NCBI RefSeq assembly: GCF_003994335.1
Contig: NZ_PNQZ01000019.1
Coordinates: 62,002-126,001, forward strand
Length of the DNA stretch: 64,000 nt
DNA from: Asaia sp. W19
GTDB lineage: Bacteria > Pseudomonadota > Alphaproteobacteria > Acetobacterales > Acetobacteraceae
Reading direction: 5' to 3'
This document shows positions 35,224 to 44,450 of this stretch, piece after piece. The notes beneath the pieces were generated by a model. It had not been told where the DNA came from, ran no database searches, and saw only the letters and a list, made by a program, of their open reading frames with translations. The stretch's first letter is position 1. Each line of letters begins with the position of its first letter. Made by a program: the position numbers and the translations under genes.

Positions 35224-35540
35224 GACACCCTTTCCTGAAATATGGCCGGACCGGCCTTTTATCGTTTCAATGTGGCGTTTTTAACATAGCGGTCAAGTGA
35301 GGCAGGTCATCCGACATGCTAAGATACAGAGGCGACCCGTTCTGAAACCGGAGCGAAGCCGCGCGTTAAGGTTTGTGATGATAATGCAAAACCCTCACCA
35401 CGCGCCATCGAATTGCGCGCCCGAAGCGCCAGGCTCGGGTGCGCTCGCCACTGGCAAACCTCGGTAAGATAGCGCCACGCCAAAGCCTGCCCATCACGCA
35501 TGCCGTTTGGGCCTTCCCCCCTTTGCAGCAGGATCTCTCC
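35224..35540. other. Divergent promoter region between BI-1 and thpR genes
   Basis: 317 bases without a gene. Promoters for both neighbours should be here. No clear repeat or RNA structure was seen. Confidence 0.5.
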
Positions 35541-36104
35541 ATGCGCCTCTTCATCGCTCTCGATCTTGCAAGCGAACATAAGCGCCTTCTTTCCTCTCTT
35601 CGTCGCCCGCTTGCAGGTGTGACTTGGTATCCCCCGGAGAGCTACCATCTCACGCTGCGCTTCATCGGCGACATACGCGCACGTCCCATGATGGAAGAGA
35701 TCGACCACGCTCTGGCAGGAATCACGGCCGAGCCGTTCGACCTGACCCCTTGCGGTGTGGGATTGACCCCGCAAACGGCGCGCACGAGACTTTGGGCCGG
35801 TGTCGCCCCCTCCCCCAGCCTGACCACCCTTCAGTCGCGCGTTGAGAGCGTCCTGCGTCGCTGCGGAGTTGGTGTGGAAAAGAGGCGTTTCGTTCCGCAT
35901 ATCGCCCTTGGGATAGGCCCGGATGAGCCGGGCGCGGATATCATACGCTGGATGCAGCAAAATAATCTGATGCGCGGAAAAGCCCTGAGTGTGGAACATT
36001 TCACTCTCTTCCGCTCTCATCGCACAGCGGACGAGCCACATTACGAAGCTTGCGCCGACTATCCGCTCGGTGCCCATGCTCTGCCGCGGAACGAGGCATG
36101 GTGA
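35541..36104 (+). CDS. thpR: RNA 2',3'-cyclic phosphodiesterase (2H family)
   Basis: 187 residues. The two HxTx-type motifs of the 2H superfamily are HLTLRF and HIALGI, each about where expected in this fold. These enzymes open 2',3'-cyclic phosphates at RNA ends. The start MRLFIALDLA is the usual ThpR opening. Its last 7 bases overlap the start of the uracil-DNA glycosylase family gene, so the two are co-translated. Confidence 0.94.
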   Translation: MRLFIALDLASEHKRLLSSLRRPLAGVTWYPPESYHLTLRFIGDIRARPMMEEIDHALAGITAEPFDLTPCGVGLTPQTARTRLWAGVAPSPSLTTLQSRVESVLRRCGVGVEKRRFVPHIALGIGPDEPGADIIRWMQQNNLMRGKALSVEHFTLFRSHRTADEPHYEACADYPLGAHALPRNEAW

Positions 36105-36766
36105 ACGCTCACGCCCCCGGGGGCGCTGGCGAAACTCTTGCAGATCTGGTCGGTCGTGTCCGGCAATGCCGCCTTTGTACGCCCCATCTTCCCCTTGGCC
36201 CCAAGCCGCTTATCCACGTATCGCCGCATTCGCGGATCCTGATCGCGAGCCAGGCACCCGGGACCATCGCTCATGAGAGCGGCAAATCCTTCTACGACCC
36301 ATCCGGTCGCAGATTGCGCGACTGGATGGGCCTGGATGAGGAAGCGTTTTACGATACGAACAAGGTCGCGATCCTGCCCATGGGGCTTTGCTATCCGGGA
36401 CGCCTCCCCAATGGGGGAGACAAACCACCCAGAGCTGAATGTGCGCCGGCCTGGCGCGATCAGGTTCTTGCGCGTCTGACCGAACTGCGCCTGGTTCTGC
36501 TCGTCGGGTCCTACAGCCAGCATTATACGCTGGGTCGCGGCGCCGTTACGGATCGGGTCCGGGAATTCAGGCGCTATCTGCCGCGGTACTTCCCACTCCC
36601 ACACCCCTCATGGCGCACAGGGGTGTGGGAAAAGCGCGCGCCCTGGTTTCAAGCCGAGGTCATCCATGCCTTGCGCGAGGCCATACAAAAAGCGCTATCG
36701 GACGATAACCCGCCCTCCGGAACTCATCCTGTCTCAATGGCACAAGAACGGAATGGCTCAGCCTAG
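36098..36766 (+). CDS. Uracil-DNA glycosylase family protein, Fe-S type
   Basis: 222 residues. Four Cys are spaced as in family 4/5 UDGs: C24 and C27 in CRLC, then C98 and C115, likely ligating a 4Fe-4S cluster. Motif A is SQAPGTIAHESGKSF (family 4 has GEAPG) and the C-terminal HPS motif appears as PHPSWR. It should remove uracil or a related damaged base from DNA, or cross-link like UdgX, but motif A differs enough to leave the substrate open. The start overlaps the thpR stop. The last 9 bases overlap the convergent marC gene. Confidence 0.85.
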   Translation: MVNAHAPGGAGETLADLVGRVRQCRLCTPHLPLGPKPLIHVSPHSRILIASQAPGTIAHESGKSFYDPSGRRLRDWMGLDEEAFYDTNKVAILPMGLCYPGRLPNGGDKPPRAECAPAWRDQVLARLTELRLVLLVGSYSQHYTLGRGAVTDRVREFRRYLPRYFPLPHPSWRTGVWEKRAPWFQAEVIHALREAIQKALSDDNPPSGTHPVSMAQERNGSA

Positions 36767-37480
36767 CGCGCGTACGTGCTTCAGCGTGGACACGACAAAA
36801 CCCTCCAGCCCCGCGAACAGGATCTGAATGCCGATGCAAAGGAGGATCAGAGCAGCCAGCCGACTGACGATGCGCGCCCCGGTGCGCCCAAGCGAACTGA
36901 CGATCCGCTCGGCATAGCTGTAAAGCACGACCACCGTCAGCGCGATGGCAAGGACTGCAAGCGACAGGCCGATGATATAGCTTGCTGAAGATGCGCCCAA
37001 TGTACGCCCCGAGCTGAGAGCGATCGCCACGGCGATGCTCCCTGGTCCGACAGTGAAGGGCATGGCCAGTGGAAAAAATGCGCGGTCGCCCAGATCATTA
37101 TCCTGGTTGGCCGTATCGTGATCGAAGACCTGCCGTTCCTTGCGCGCTTCGCTCTCCTCTGGTGCAAGGAGCAGCGTCCAAGCGCGGGAAGCCACTACGA
37201 GCCCGCCGGACACGCGCAGGGCGTCGATGGTGATACGGAAAAAACTCAGGATCCAGCCACCCAGCCAGACCGAAACCATGAGGATGATAAAGGAATAGAA
37301 CCCGACCGTACGGGCAAGCTTAACGACCTGAGGACGTGGCCGGCCCAGTGTCGTCTGAGCGAAGATGAGGGAGGCCCCGAGCGGATTCACGATGGAAAAC
37401 AGCGCCGAATACGCCATGAGCCAGATTGCGGTGACATCACTGAAATTGACAGGCTGCGTCAGCACATGCGGCAGATGCAT
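36758..37480 (-). CDS. MarC-family integral membrane protein
   Basis: 240 residues with six helices. Typical wording is ALFSIVNPLGASLIFAQTT, the middle PLAMPFTVGPGSIAVAIALS and a C-terminal ALILLCIGIQILFAGLEGF. Despite the name the family has no proven role in antibiotic resistance. Its ATG overlaps the mprF TAA by one base (TAATG), so it belongs to the lysS-mprF operon. A longer frame upstream lies inside mprF and was rejected. Confidence 0.92.
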   Translation of the reverse strand: MHLPHVLTQPVNFSDVTAIWLMAYSALFSIVNPLGASLIFAQTTLGRPRPQVVKLARTVGFYSFIILMVSVWLGGWILSFFRITIDALRVSGGLVVASRAWTLLLAPEESEARKERQVFDHDTANQDNDLGDRAFFPLAMPFTVGPGSIAVAIALSSGRTLGASSASYIIGLSLAVLAIALTVVVLYSYAERIVSSLGRTGARIVSRLAALILLCIGIQILFAGLEGFVVSTLKHVRALG

Positions 37481-39573
37481 TACCCTGCCCTGTCGTGACG
37501 CGCCTTGACGGACAGAAAATTCCGCGAATGCAGCAAGCGACGCAAGCGCCGATGCTCGCCGTCCAGAACTGCCCGCACGGCCTGCAGATCCTGGGCAAGA
37601 CAGCAGAGCACCCCACTCTCCCCCGGGCCATTGGGACACACGGTCATGCCGATGTCATGATAGACCCCAAGCAGAGCCTGACCCACCTTGATAAAGACAG
37701 GATGGCGCCCTTCCTCCACGGCAAGATCGCGCAGACGCCAGATCGCGGCAATGCATTCGGCCTCCGCGCCCGCCGGATCCCCAACCCCAATAATGAATTG
37801 ACCCGTTCGAAGAAACGGAATACCTGCCCGCCCGTTGTCGTTCAGTATAAGTCCGCTTGGACGCCTAGGGCCCAGCTCCTCAAGAGCATGAGCGAGGTTT
37901 CTATACAAGACCTCGCTCTCACTGTTCCAAGGGCGTACCAAAACATGGCTGCGCCTCAACATCTGGATAACCGCAACAATACCAAAAACAGCAGAAACAC
38001 CCAGCGCCCAGCGTACAACAGACGTATGCGCATCATAGATGAGCGAACGCCACCAGGAATGGCCAAGGTGGTGCCGCAGCGCAAACAGCCCCACACTGGC
38101 GAGACTGACGACCCAGAGAGTTACAGGCGCCATAAGAGTCGGGCTGAGCGGCTCCGCAAACAGCTTTGCCTTGCGGTAATAGCAGGACCGAAATGGCGCG
38201 ATCAGGAACATCACCATCATCAGACAGAGCGGGATGCCGAGCGGACCCTGACGCAGAATCACAAGCGGGATAGCCAGACCGAGCAGGGTCAGTGCGGCAC
38301 GCCATGCGGCCGTAACGCGCTGCGCCAGCCCTGCCGCCACACCCACCAACATCACCCCCGTCAGGCAGAGCAGAAATTCAGCTGCCTGAAGCATGAGATG
38401 GGTAAAGGCGCTGCCGACCAGGGGCGCTGGTACCGCCACCGCATAGAACACGAGCAGAATGCCGGTCCCGGCTACCACACCCGTTGCGACCGTGACCGAA
38501 AAATCCGCTTCTGATTCGCGCACGACCTGGCTGGGGCGGCGTACGGCCAAAGCCCCCGCCACAGCACCGCGACGGCGCGCCCAGGCGGCATCCCCACGCA
38601 GGAACAGCTCATGGGCTGCGAACATGCCGCCCGCGAGGAAAAGCGGGATGATGTAATAGAACAGCCGGAACGTGAGGATGACGCCGAGGATCTGCGGTGT
38701 CGGCAGATAGGGCCCGAGCGCGAGCAACATGGCCCCGTCGAACACCCCCAGACCGCCTGGCACGCTGGCCACGAGGCCTGCCGTGTAGGAGGCGATATAG
38801 ATCGCCAGAAAAGCCGGGAAACCGATCGCCGCCTGGGGAGGCAACAGCACGTAGGCGATCATGGCCGTCATGGCCATGTCCGCAGCACTGACCACGACTT
38901 GGGCCAGCGCCACGCGAAAGCCAGGAACATCAAGTGTGTACCGCCAGATGCGCATCTGGCGGTACCGCAGGGAGACGCCCAGATAGGCGAGCACACCCAG
39001 CCAGGCTACCGCACCGGCCAGTTGCAGCACCATATGGGGAAGATGATCGACCAGCGGTATGTGACCCGGCTCGAACAGGAACACGCCGCCGATAAGCGCC
39101 ATGGCGCCCAGCAGATAGGTCGTGGAGCAGAACGCGATGATCTGGGCGATACCAACGGGTGAGACGCCCCAGTTGCGATAGAGCCGAAAGCGTACCGCAG
39201 CACCCGAAATGGCCGAGCATCCAAGATTATGCGAGAGCACATAGGAGCAGAAAGCGGCGAAGGCGGTCCTCAGAAAGGACTGCTTTGTGCCGATATGATA
39301 GCAGGCCAGCCGGTCGTAGAAGGACAAGATGAAGTAGGAGAGCACCGTGCATCCCACACCGGCAGCGAGCGCCTCGGCCGGAATAGACTGAAATGCTGTC
39401 CTGATGTCAGCCAGAGAGAGCGATTTGAGCTCCTTCTGGATGACATAGATGGCCGCAACGAGAAGAATCAGCCCGAGCAGCGCGGGCAGCCGACAAGCCA
39501 GACGGCGCCACCCACTCGCCGAGCGGGGCTCGCTTTCCTCACAGCTGCTTTTTGTCTGTTCCTGAACGGTCAT
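37480..39573 (-). CDS. mprF: MprF-like phosphatidylglycerol lysyltransferase/flippase with shortened synthase domain
   Basis: 697 residues. The N-terminal flippase domain has about twelve to fourteen helices (residues 30-530), including SHNLGCSAISGAAVRFRLYR and SVPGGLGVFDGAMLLALGPY, both diagnostic. The C-terminal DUF2156 region starts near GRAGIPFLRTGQFIIGVGDPAG but ends after about 120 residues; full MprF proteins continue for roughly 150 to 200 more. No other frame continues the domain, so this is not an obvious frameshift. Full MprF adds lysine from Lys-tRNA to phosphatidylglycerol, giving cationic-peptide resistance. Activity of this version is doubtful. It follows lysS by 44 bases. Confidence 0.88.
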   Translation of the reverse strand: MTVQEQTKSSCEESEPRSASGWRRLACRLPALLGLILLVAAIYVIQKELKSLSLADIRTAFQSIPAEALAAGVGCTVLSYFILSFYDRLACYHIGTKQSFLRTAFAAFCSYVLSHNLGCSAISGAAVRFRLYRNWGVSPVGIAQIIAFCSTTYLLGAMALIGGVFLFEPGHIPLVDHLPHMVLQLAGAVAWLGVLAYLGVSLRYRQMRIWRYTLDVPGFRVALAQVVVSAADMAMTAMIAYVLLPPQAAIGFPAFLAIYIASYTAGLVASVPGGLGVFDGAMLLALGPYLPTPQILGVILTFRLFYYIIPLFLAGGMFAAHELFLRGDAAWARRRGAVAGALAVRRPSQVVRESEADFSVTVATGVVAGTGILLVFYAVAVPAPLVGSAFTHLMLQAAEFLLCLTGVMLVGVAAGLAQRVTAAWRAALTLLGLAIPLVILRQGPLGIPLCLMMVMFLIAPFRSCYYRKAKLFAEPLSPTLMAPVTLWVVSLASVGLFALRHHLGHSWWRSLIYDAHTSVVRWALGVSAVFGIVAVIQMLRRSHVLVRPWNSESEVLYRNLAHALEELGPRRPSGLILNDNGRAGIPFLRTGQFIIGVGDPAGAEAECIAAIWRLRDLAVEEGRHPVFIKVGQALLGVYHDIGMTVCPNGPGESGVLCCLAQDLQAVRAVLDGEHRRLRRLLHSRNFLSVKARHDRAG

Positions 39574-39617
39574 GAACCCTCAACCAAGGAAGCTGATCGT
39601 CTCTGTTGCGGTCACTT

Positions 39618-41237
39618 TCACTCTGCAGCGTCGGAAATGTCACGGGCGAGCGCTGCCTCGATCAGCGAAACCGTTTCCGGCAGGCCGAACAGGGAAGCGA
39701 AGATCCCGAAACGTGGCCCTTCCGTCTGGCCAAGCAGAACCTCATAGAGGCACCCAAACCAGGCACGGAGGGGCTGGATCTGATGCTTTTTGCCGATTTC
39801 GAAGACGATATCCTGAACCTCGACGGGAGATAGGCCGGGATCGGCAGTTTTCAAGGCATCTGCCAGATCCTGAAGCGCGACGCGTTCAAGATCGGTCGGC
39901 GCACGGAATGTCTTGGCCGGTCGCACGAACTCCTTGAAGTAGACCAGGGCGTGCCCGACCAGACGATCCACGTAAGGGTGGGTTTCCGGCGAAAGGCTCG
40001 GATCATAACGGCGCAGGAACTTCCAGAGTGTGTCGCTGGATTCCGCATTGGCCACCGAGGCCAGATTGAGCAGCGCGGTGAAGGAAACCGGGCTGGACAG
40101 ACGCGTATCAAGCGCGCCGCCATGGATAAACCATGCAGGATTGGCGCGCAGCACTGACTCATCCTCGGTCACCACGGCCTTGTCGAGATTGGCCAGATAC
40201 TCGTCCATCGCACGCGGGATCACATCGAAGAACAGACGCTTGGCTCGTGTGGGCTGGTTGAACATGTACTGCGCCAGACTCTCGGGGGGCGCATAGTGCA
40301 GCCATTCTTCTATCGACAGGCCGTTACCCTTGGATTTGCTGATCTTCTGGGCGTTCTGGTCAAGGAAGAGCTCATAGGTGAGCCCAGCCGGGGGCGCCTT
40401 GCCCAGAATACGGCAGATCTTGCTCGAGAGCTTGACGCTGTCGATCAGGTCCTTGCCCGACATTTCATAATCGACGCCCAGCGCATACCAGCGCATGGCC
40501 CAGTCGGCCTTCCACTGCATCTTGGCATGACCGCCGAGCACAGAGGTCTCGAAGGTCTCGCCCGTTTCAGGGTCCTGCCACTGCACGGTCGCGGCAACAG
40601 GATCAACCTTGGTCACCGGCACCTGCATGACCTGACCGGTACGCGGATGGATGGGCAGTACTGGCGAATAGGTCGCGCGGCGCTCGGCGCCGAGTGTCGG
40701 GGCGATGGTTGCCACCACCTCGTCATGCACTTCAAGCATGCGACGCAGGGCCGCATCGAAACGCCCCGAGGTGTAATAATCCGTGGCGGAAGCGAATTCG
40801 TACTGAAACCCGAAACGGTCCAGAAATTCGCAGAGCATGGCATTGTTGTGGGCCGAGAAACTCTCGAAGCGACCAAAAGGATCGGGAATTCGGCTGAGCG
40901 GTAGACCAAGATGCTTGGCGAGCATCTCCTGATTGGGCACATTGGTCGGCACCTTGCGCAGCGCGTCCATATCATCGGAAAACGCGAGAAGACGCGTCTT
41001 GCGACCGGTCAGACGCTCATAGGCAAGACGCACCCAGGTTGTACGTGCCACTTCGCCGAACGTGCCGATATGAGGCAGGCCTGAGGGCCCGTACCCGGTT
41101 TCCAGAAGGGCCGGAGCCTCTCCACCGCGCGCCTCGACATGCGCCGCGATTTTTCGCGCCTCCTCGAACGGCCAGGCTTTTGGCAGGGCGAGAGCATCGG
41201 GAGGGACAGGAGCGGTGTTTTGGACAAGGTCGGACAT
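39618..41237 (-). CDS. lysS: Lysyl-tRNA synthetase, class I
   Basis: 539 residues. Class I Rossmann enzyme: the HIGH box is PHIG in GLPHIGT (residues 53-59) and the KMSKS loop is KISKSKG (298-304). The zinc-free helical C-terminus follows. It charges tRNA-Lys. This class is shared by alphaproteobacteria, spirochaetes and archaea, while most bacteria use class II. The start MSDLVQNTAP replaces an upstream frame of 23 codons without similarity. It heads the lysS-mprF-marC operon, and Lys-tRNA is the substrate MprF would use. Confidence 0.96.
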   Translation of the reverse strand: MSDLVQNTAPVPPDALALPKAWPFEEARKIAAHVEARGGEAPALLETGYGPSGLPHIGTFGEVARTTWVRLAYERLTGRKTRLLAFSDDMDALRKVPTNVPNQEMLAKHLGLPLSRIPDPFGRFESFSAHNNAMLCEFLDRFGFQYEFASATDYYTSGRFDAALRRMLEVHDEVVATIAPTLGAERRATYSPVLPIHPRTGQVMQVPVTKVDPVAATVQWQDPETGETFETSVLGGHAKMQWKADWAMRWYALGVDYEMSGKDLIDSVKLSSKICRILGKAPPAGLTYELFLDQNAQKISKSKGNGLSIEEWLHYAPPESLAQYMFNQPTRAKRLFFDVIPRAMDEYLANLDKAVVTEDESVLRANPAWFIHGGALDTRLSSPVSFTALLNLASVANAESSDTLWKFLRRYDPSLSPETHPYVDRLVGHALVYFKEFVRPAKTFRAPTDLERVALQDLADALKTADPGLSPVEVQDIVFEIGKKHQIQPLRAWFGCLYEVLLGQTEGPRFGIFASLFGLPETVSLIEAALARDISDAAE

Positions 41238-41518
41238 GATTGGATGAAAACTAGAAATAGTTCCGTTCCGGGTCAAGCAACATGGCGTTATGCGCCCCGT
41301 GCGCACCCCCCGAATACCGCATAATAACCCTATCGATCGATTAATTGCGCATCGCTTGCCACGCTGTGATCTCCTCCCTCTTGTGAAACCTGAATACGCA
41401 TCCTGGCCGCCCGATGCGCGAGAAGGATAACGTTCACCCGCAGTTTCGTCCCTGTAAAAGACGTTCAGGCGGACGAAGCGTGAACACGTACTGGCGATCT
41501 GGGTCCGCTGCCTCTATC

Positions 41519-44440
41519 ATGAGGGCGATGCCCACGCCCTCCCGCGCTTCGCCCTATGATGCCCCCGCCCTGATCACGACGCGCGCGCGTGCCTCAATTC
41601 TCACGCCCGATGGCGAGATCCTGTCGCTCGATGCAAGCGAGTCTGCGGCCGTGCTGGCCACCCTGCCCCCTCCGCTGCTCATCCATGGTCCAGCGACCAT
41701 TCGCCGTCTGGGCCTGACCCCGCCCGGACAGGTTGTGCCCTGGTTCGACTTGCTGGAGTTGTTTCTCTTCCTTTTCCCGACGCGCTCAGTGGTACCCACA
41801 CCGCGCGGCATGGGGCTGGCGCTCGGCCTGACGCCTCCCGACCCTTGCGAGGCCGATTTCCTCCTGCTGATCCTTGAGAGCCTCCGCCAGGCGCTCGAGG
41901 CCATGAAGGACAGCCGCGAAGCGGAAACGCTCAGCGCTCTGCTACCCCTCCTGTCACGCGCAGGCTGGGTCTGGTCGGGCTTTGTCGAGTCCGTCCTGCA
42001 GGCCAATCCGGGCCAACATCGCCACCCTTATGAGGCGCTGCGCGTCTGGCGTCGTCTCCCGCGCTGGGAGGAAATGGCCCAGAGACCGCCGCCGGGCAGC
42101 CGTCCGGTCGCCCCTGCCGAAGCCCGTCTGCGCCTGACACGCATTCTTGGTGACGGGGCGGAAACACGCCCCGGCCAGGCCGATTACGCCTCGGCGGTGA
42201 CCCAGGCCCTGGCCCCTCGCGAAGGCGCAGGCATTCCTGAAATTGTGCTGGCCGAGGCCGGGACGGGCACAGGCAAGACCCTGGGTTATATCGCCCCCGC
42301 CAGCGTTTGGGCGGAGCAGAATGACGGGCCCGTCTGGATCTCGACCTATACGCGGCATCTTCAGCGCCAGATCGAGCAGGAGGTAAGGCGTCTCTATCCC
42401 GATGAGTCAGAAAGGCGCAACGCGGTCGTGCTGCGCAAGGGTCGCGAGAATTATCTCTGCCTTCTGAACATGGAAGATGCGGTCAACACGCTTGCCTCGC
42501 GCCCTGCCCCCTCGTTTCCTGCCCTGATCGGTCTTGCCATGCTGGCCCGATGGGCCGAGGCGAGCGAAGACGGGGATCTGATGGGGGGCGATCTGCCTGG
42601 CTGGTTTGGCGATATCTTCGGCGCCGGTACCCTGTTCGGCATGGCCGATCGCCGGGGCGAATGCATCCACGGAGCCTGCCCGCACTACCAGACCTGTTTC
42701 GTCGAGCATTCCATCCGACGCGCACGGGGTGCGAGGCTCGTGATCGCCAATCACGCCCTTGTCCTGTCGCAGGCCAGCTGGTCCAGCCTGGGGCGCGACG
42801 ACGTGCCAGATGAGGACCAACTCCCGACCCGTTATTTCTTCGACGAAGGGCATCATCTTCCCGAGGCTGCCGATAGCGCCTTCTCCCTCGCGCTTTCCGG
42901 GCTTGAAGCGGCGGAATTACGCCGATGGCTGCTTGGGGCCGAGGGGAGCCGCTCCCGGGCGCGCGGGCTTCGTCGCAGGCTGGAGGATCTGGTCGCTGGA
43001 TCGCCGGTGCTCGACGCCCCGCTCGAGGCCATACTGGGTGCAGCCCACGGGCTTCCTGCCCCCGGCTGGCTGGGCCGCCTGAACGGTCAGGACGATGCCC
43101 CGCAGCCTGCGGTGCCGGAACTGATCACCAATCCTTCCGAACAATTCTTTCAGGCCCTAAGGGCTCAGCTTGAGGCACGCCGCATCGGCGCGCAGGGAAA
43201 CGACTCCTCGGAATGCGGCCTGCATCCTGCTGGCGAGGCGCTGCGAGAGGCCACTGCCCCACTCGACACGGCACTGCGCCGCCTGCTGGCACCGCTCAAC
43301 ACACTTGTGGAGCGTCTGAAAGCGCTGCTGAGTGAGCCCGACGATGCGCTCGAGGCGGCGCAGCGCCTGCGCATAGAGGCCATGATCCGCTCCCTGCGTC
43401 GGCGCGCCATCGCGCGGGTCGAGGGCTGGATCGCCATGCTCGATACCGTGCTCGACCCGCAGGACGAAGCCCAGAGCGCCTATATCGACCTCATCCGCGC
43501 CGAGTATATCCCCGGACGCCCCGGTGAGCAGGATATCGGGCTCCATCGCCACTGGCGTGACCCGACCATCCCCTTTGCCTCGGTCATGCAGGGCCCGGCG
43601 CATGGCATGCTCATCACCTCGGCGACGTTGCGCGACCAAACGCCCGCCCGAATGAATGATGGCCCTGATCCGAGACAGGTCGAGCAGAGCTGGCATGCGG
43701 CCGAGATTCGTCTGGGAACCCCGCATTTCATCAAGCCACCCTTCAGGGCCTCCCTGCTCAGCCCGTTCGATTACGCGCGCCAGACGCGCGCGCTCGTCGT
43801 GACCGATATACCGCAGAATGATCTCGATGCGCTGGCCGGCGCCTATCGTCTGCTGTTTCTGGCATCGCACGGCGGCGCGCTGGGACTGTTCACGGCCATC
43901 TCGCGCCTACGCGCCGTCCATCAGCGTATCGCCGCACCACTCGAAGAAGCCGGGTTGCCGCTCTATGCCCAGCATGTCGATACGATGGATAATGCGACCC
44001 TGGTCGACATCTTCCGTACCGAGCTCCATTCCTGCCTGCTAGGCACCGATGCGATGCGAGATGGCGTGGATGTGCCAGGTCAGGCGCTTCGGCTCGTCGT
44101 GTTCGAGCGCACACCATGGCCACGGCCCGACATCCTCCATCGCGAGAGACGCAAGGCTCTCTCCCCCGATGACCCGCGCGATTACGATGACAGGCTGACC
44201 CGCATGAAGCTGCGTCAGGCCTTCGGGCGGCTGATACGCAAGGGCGATGACCGGGGTGTATTTGTCATTCTCGACCGGCGCATGCCCTCGCGGTTGCTTT
44301 CCGCCTTTCCGGAAGGGGTCTCTATCGAACGGGTCAGTCTTGCGGAGGCTGTTCGACAGATCGGCGCGTTCCTGCCCGGCGTCAACACCGGCGACGTCCC
44401 GCATGCAGGGTCTATTCCGAGGATAGAGTTAGACGAATGA
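41519..44440 (+). CDS. DinG-like ATP-dependent DNA helicase with Fe-S cluster
   Basis: 973 residues. Walker A is AEAGTGTGKTLGYIAP at about residue 253. The Fe-S domain has four Cys (one in NYLCLLNM, three in GECIHGACPHYQTC). The DEAH-type box reads FFDEGHHLPEAAD, preceded by ANHALVL. The C-terminal helicase lobe ends with the RLIRKGDDRGVFVILDRR motif VI region. XPD/DinG enzymes unwind 5'-to-3' and resolve R-loops. The N-terminal 200 residues are an extra region without a recognised fold. Start choice among ATGs at 41414, 41519 and 41528 is uncertain. Confidence 0.9.
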   Translation: MRAMPTPSRASPYDAPALITTRARASILTPDGEILSLDASESAAVLATLPPPLLIHGPATIRRLGLTPPGQVVPWFDLLELFLFLFPTRSVVPTPRGMGLALGLTPPDPCEADFLLLILESLRQALEAMKDSREAETLSALLPLLSRAGWVWSGFVESVLQANPGQHRHPYEALRVWRRLPRWEEMAQRPPPGSRPVAPAEARLRLTRILGDGAETRPGQADYASAVTQALAPREGAGIPEIVLAEAGTGTGKTLGYIAPASVWAEQNDGPVWISTYTRHLQRQIEQEVRRLYPDESERRNAVVLRKGRENYLCLLNMEDAVNTLASRPAPSFPALIGLAMLARWAEASEDGDLMGGDLPGWFGDIFGAGTLFGMADRRGECIHGACPHYQTCFVEHSIRRARGARLVIANHALVLSQASWSSLGRDDVPDEDQLPTRYFFDEGHHLPEAADSAFSLALSGLEAAELRRWLLGAEGSRSRARGLRRRLEDLVAGSPVLDAPLEAILGAAHGLPAPGWLGRLNGQDDAPQPAVPELITNPSEQFFQALRAQLEARRIGAQGNDSSECGLHPAGEALREATAPLDTALRRLLAPLNTLVERLKALLSEPDDALEAAQRLRIEAMIRSLRRRAIARVEGWIAMLDTVLDPQDEAQSAYIDLIRAEYIPGRPGEQDIGLHRHWRDPTIPFASVMQGPAHGMLITSATLRDQTPARMNDGPDPRQVEQSWHAAEIRLGTPHFIKPPFRASLLSPFDYARQTRALVVTDIPQNDLDALAGAYRLLFLASHGGALGLFTAISRLRAVHQRIAAPLEEAGLPLYAQHVDTMDNATLVDIFRTELHSCLLGTDAMRDGVDVPGQALRLVVFERTPWPRPDILHRERRKALSPDDPRDYDDRLTRMKLRQAFGRLIRKGDDRGVFVILDRRMPSRLLSAFPEGVSIERVSLAEAVRQIGAFLPGVNTGDVPHAGSIPRIELDE

Positions 44441-44450
44441 GGCACGCCCT

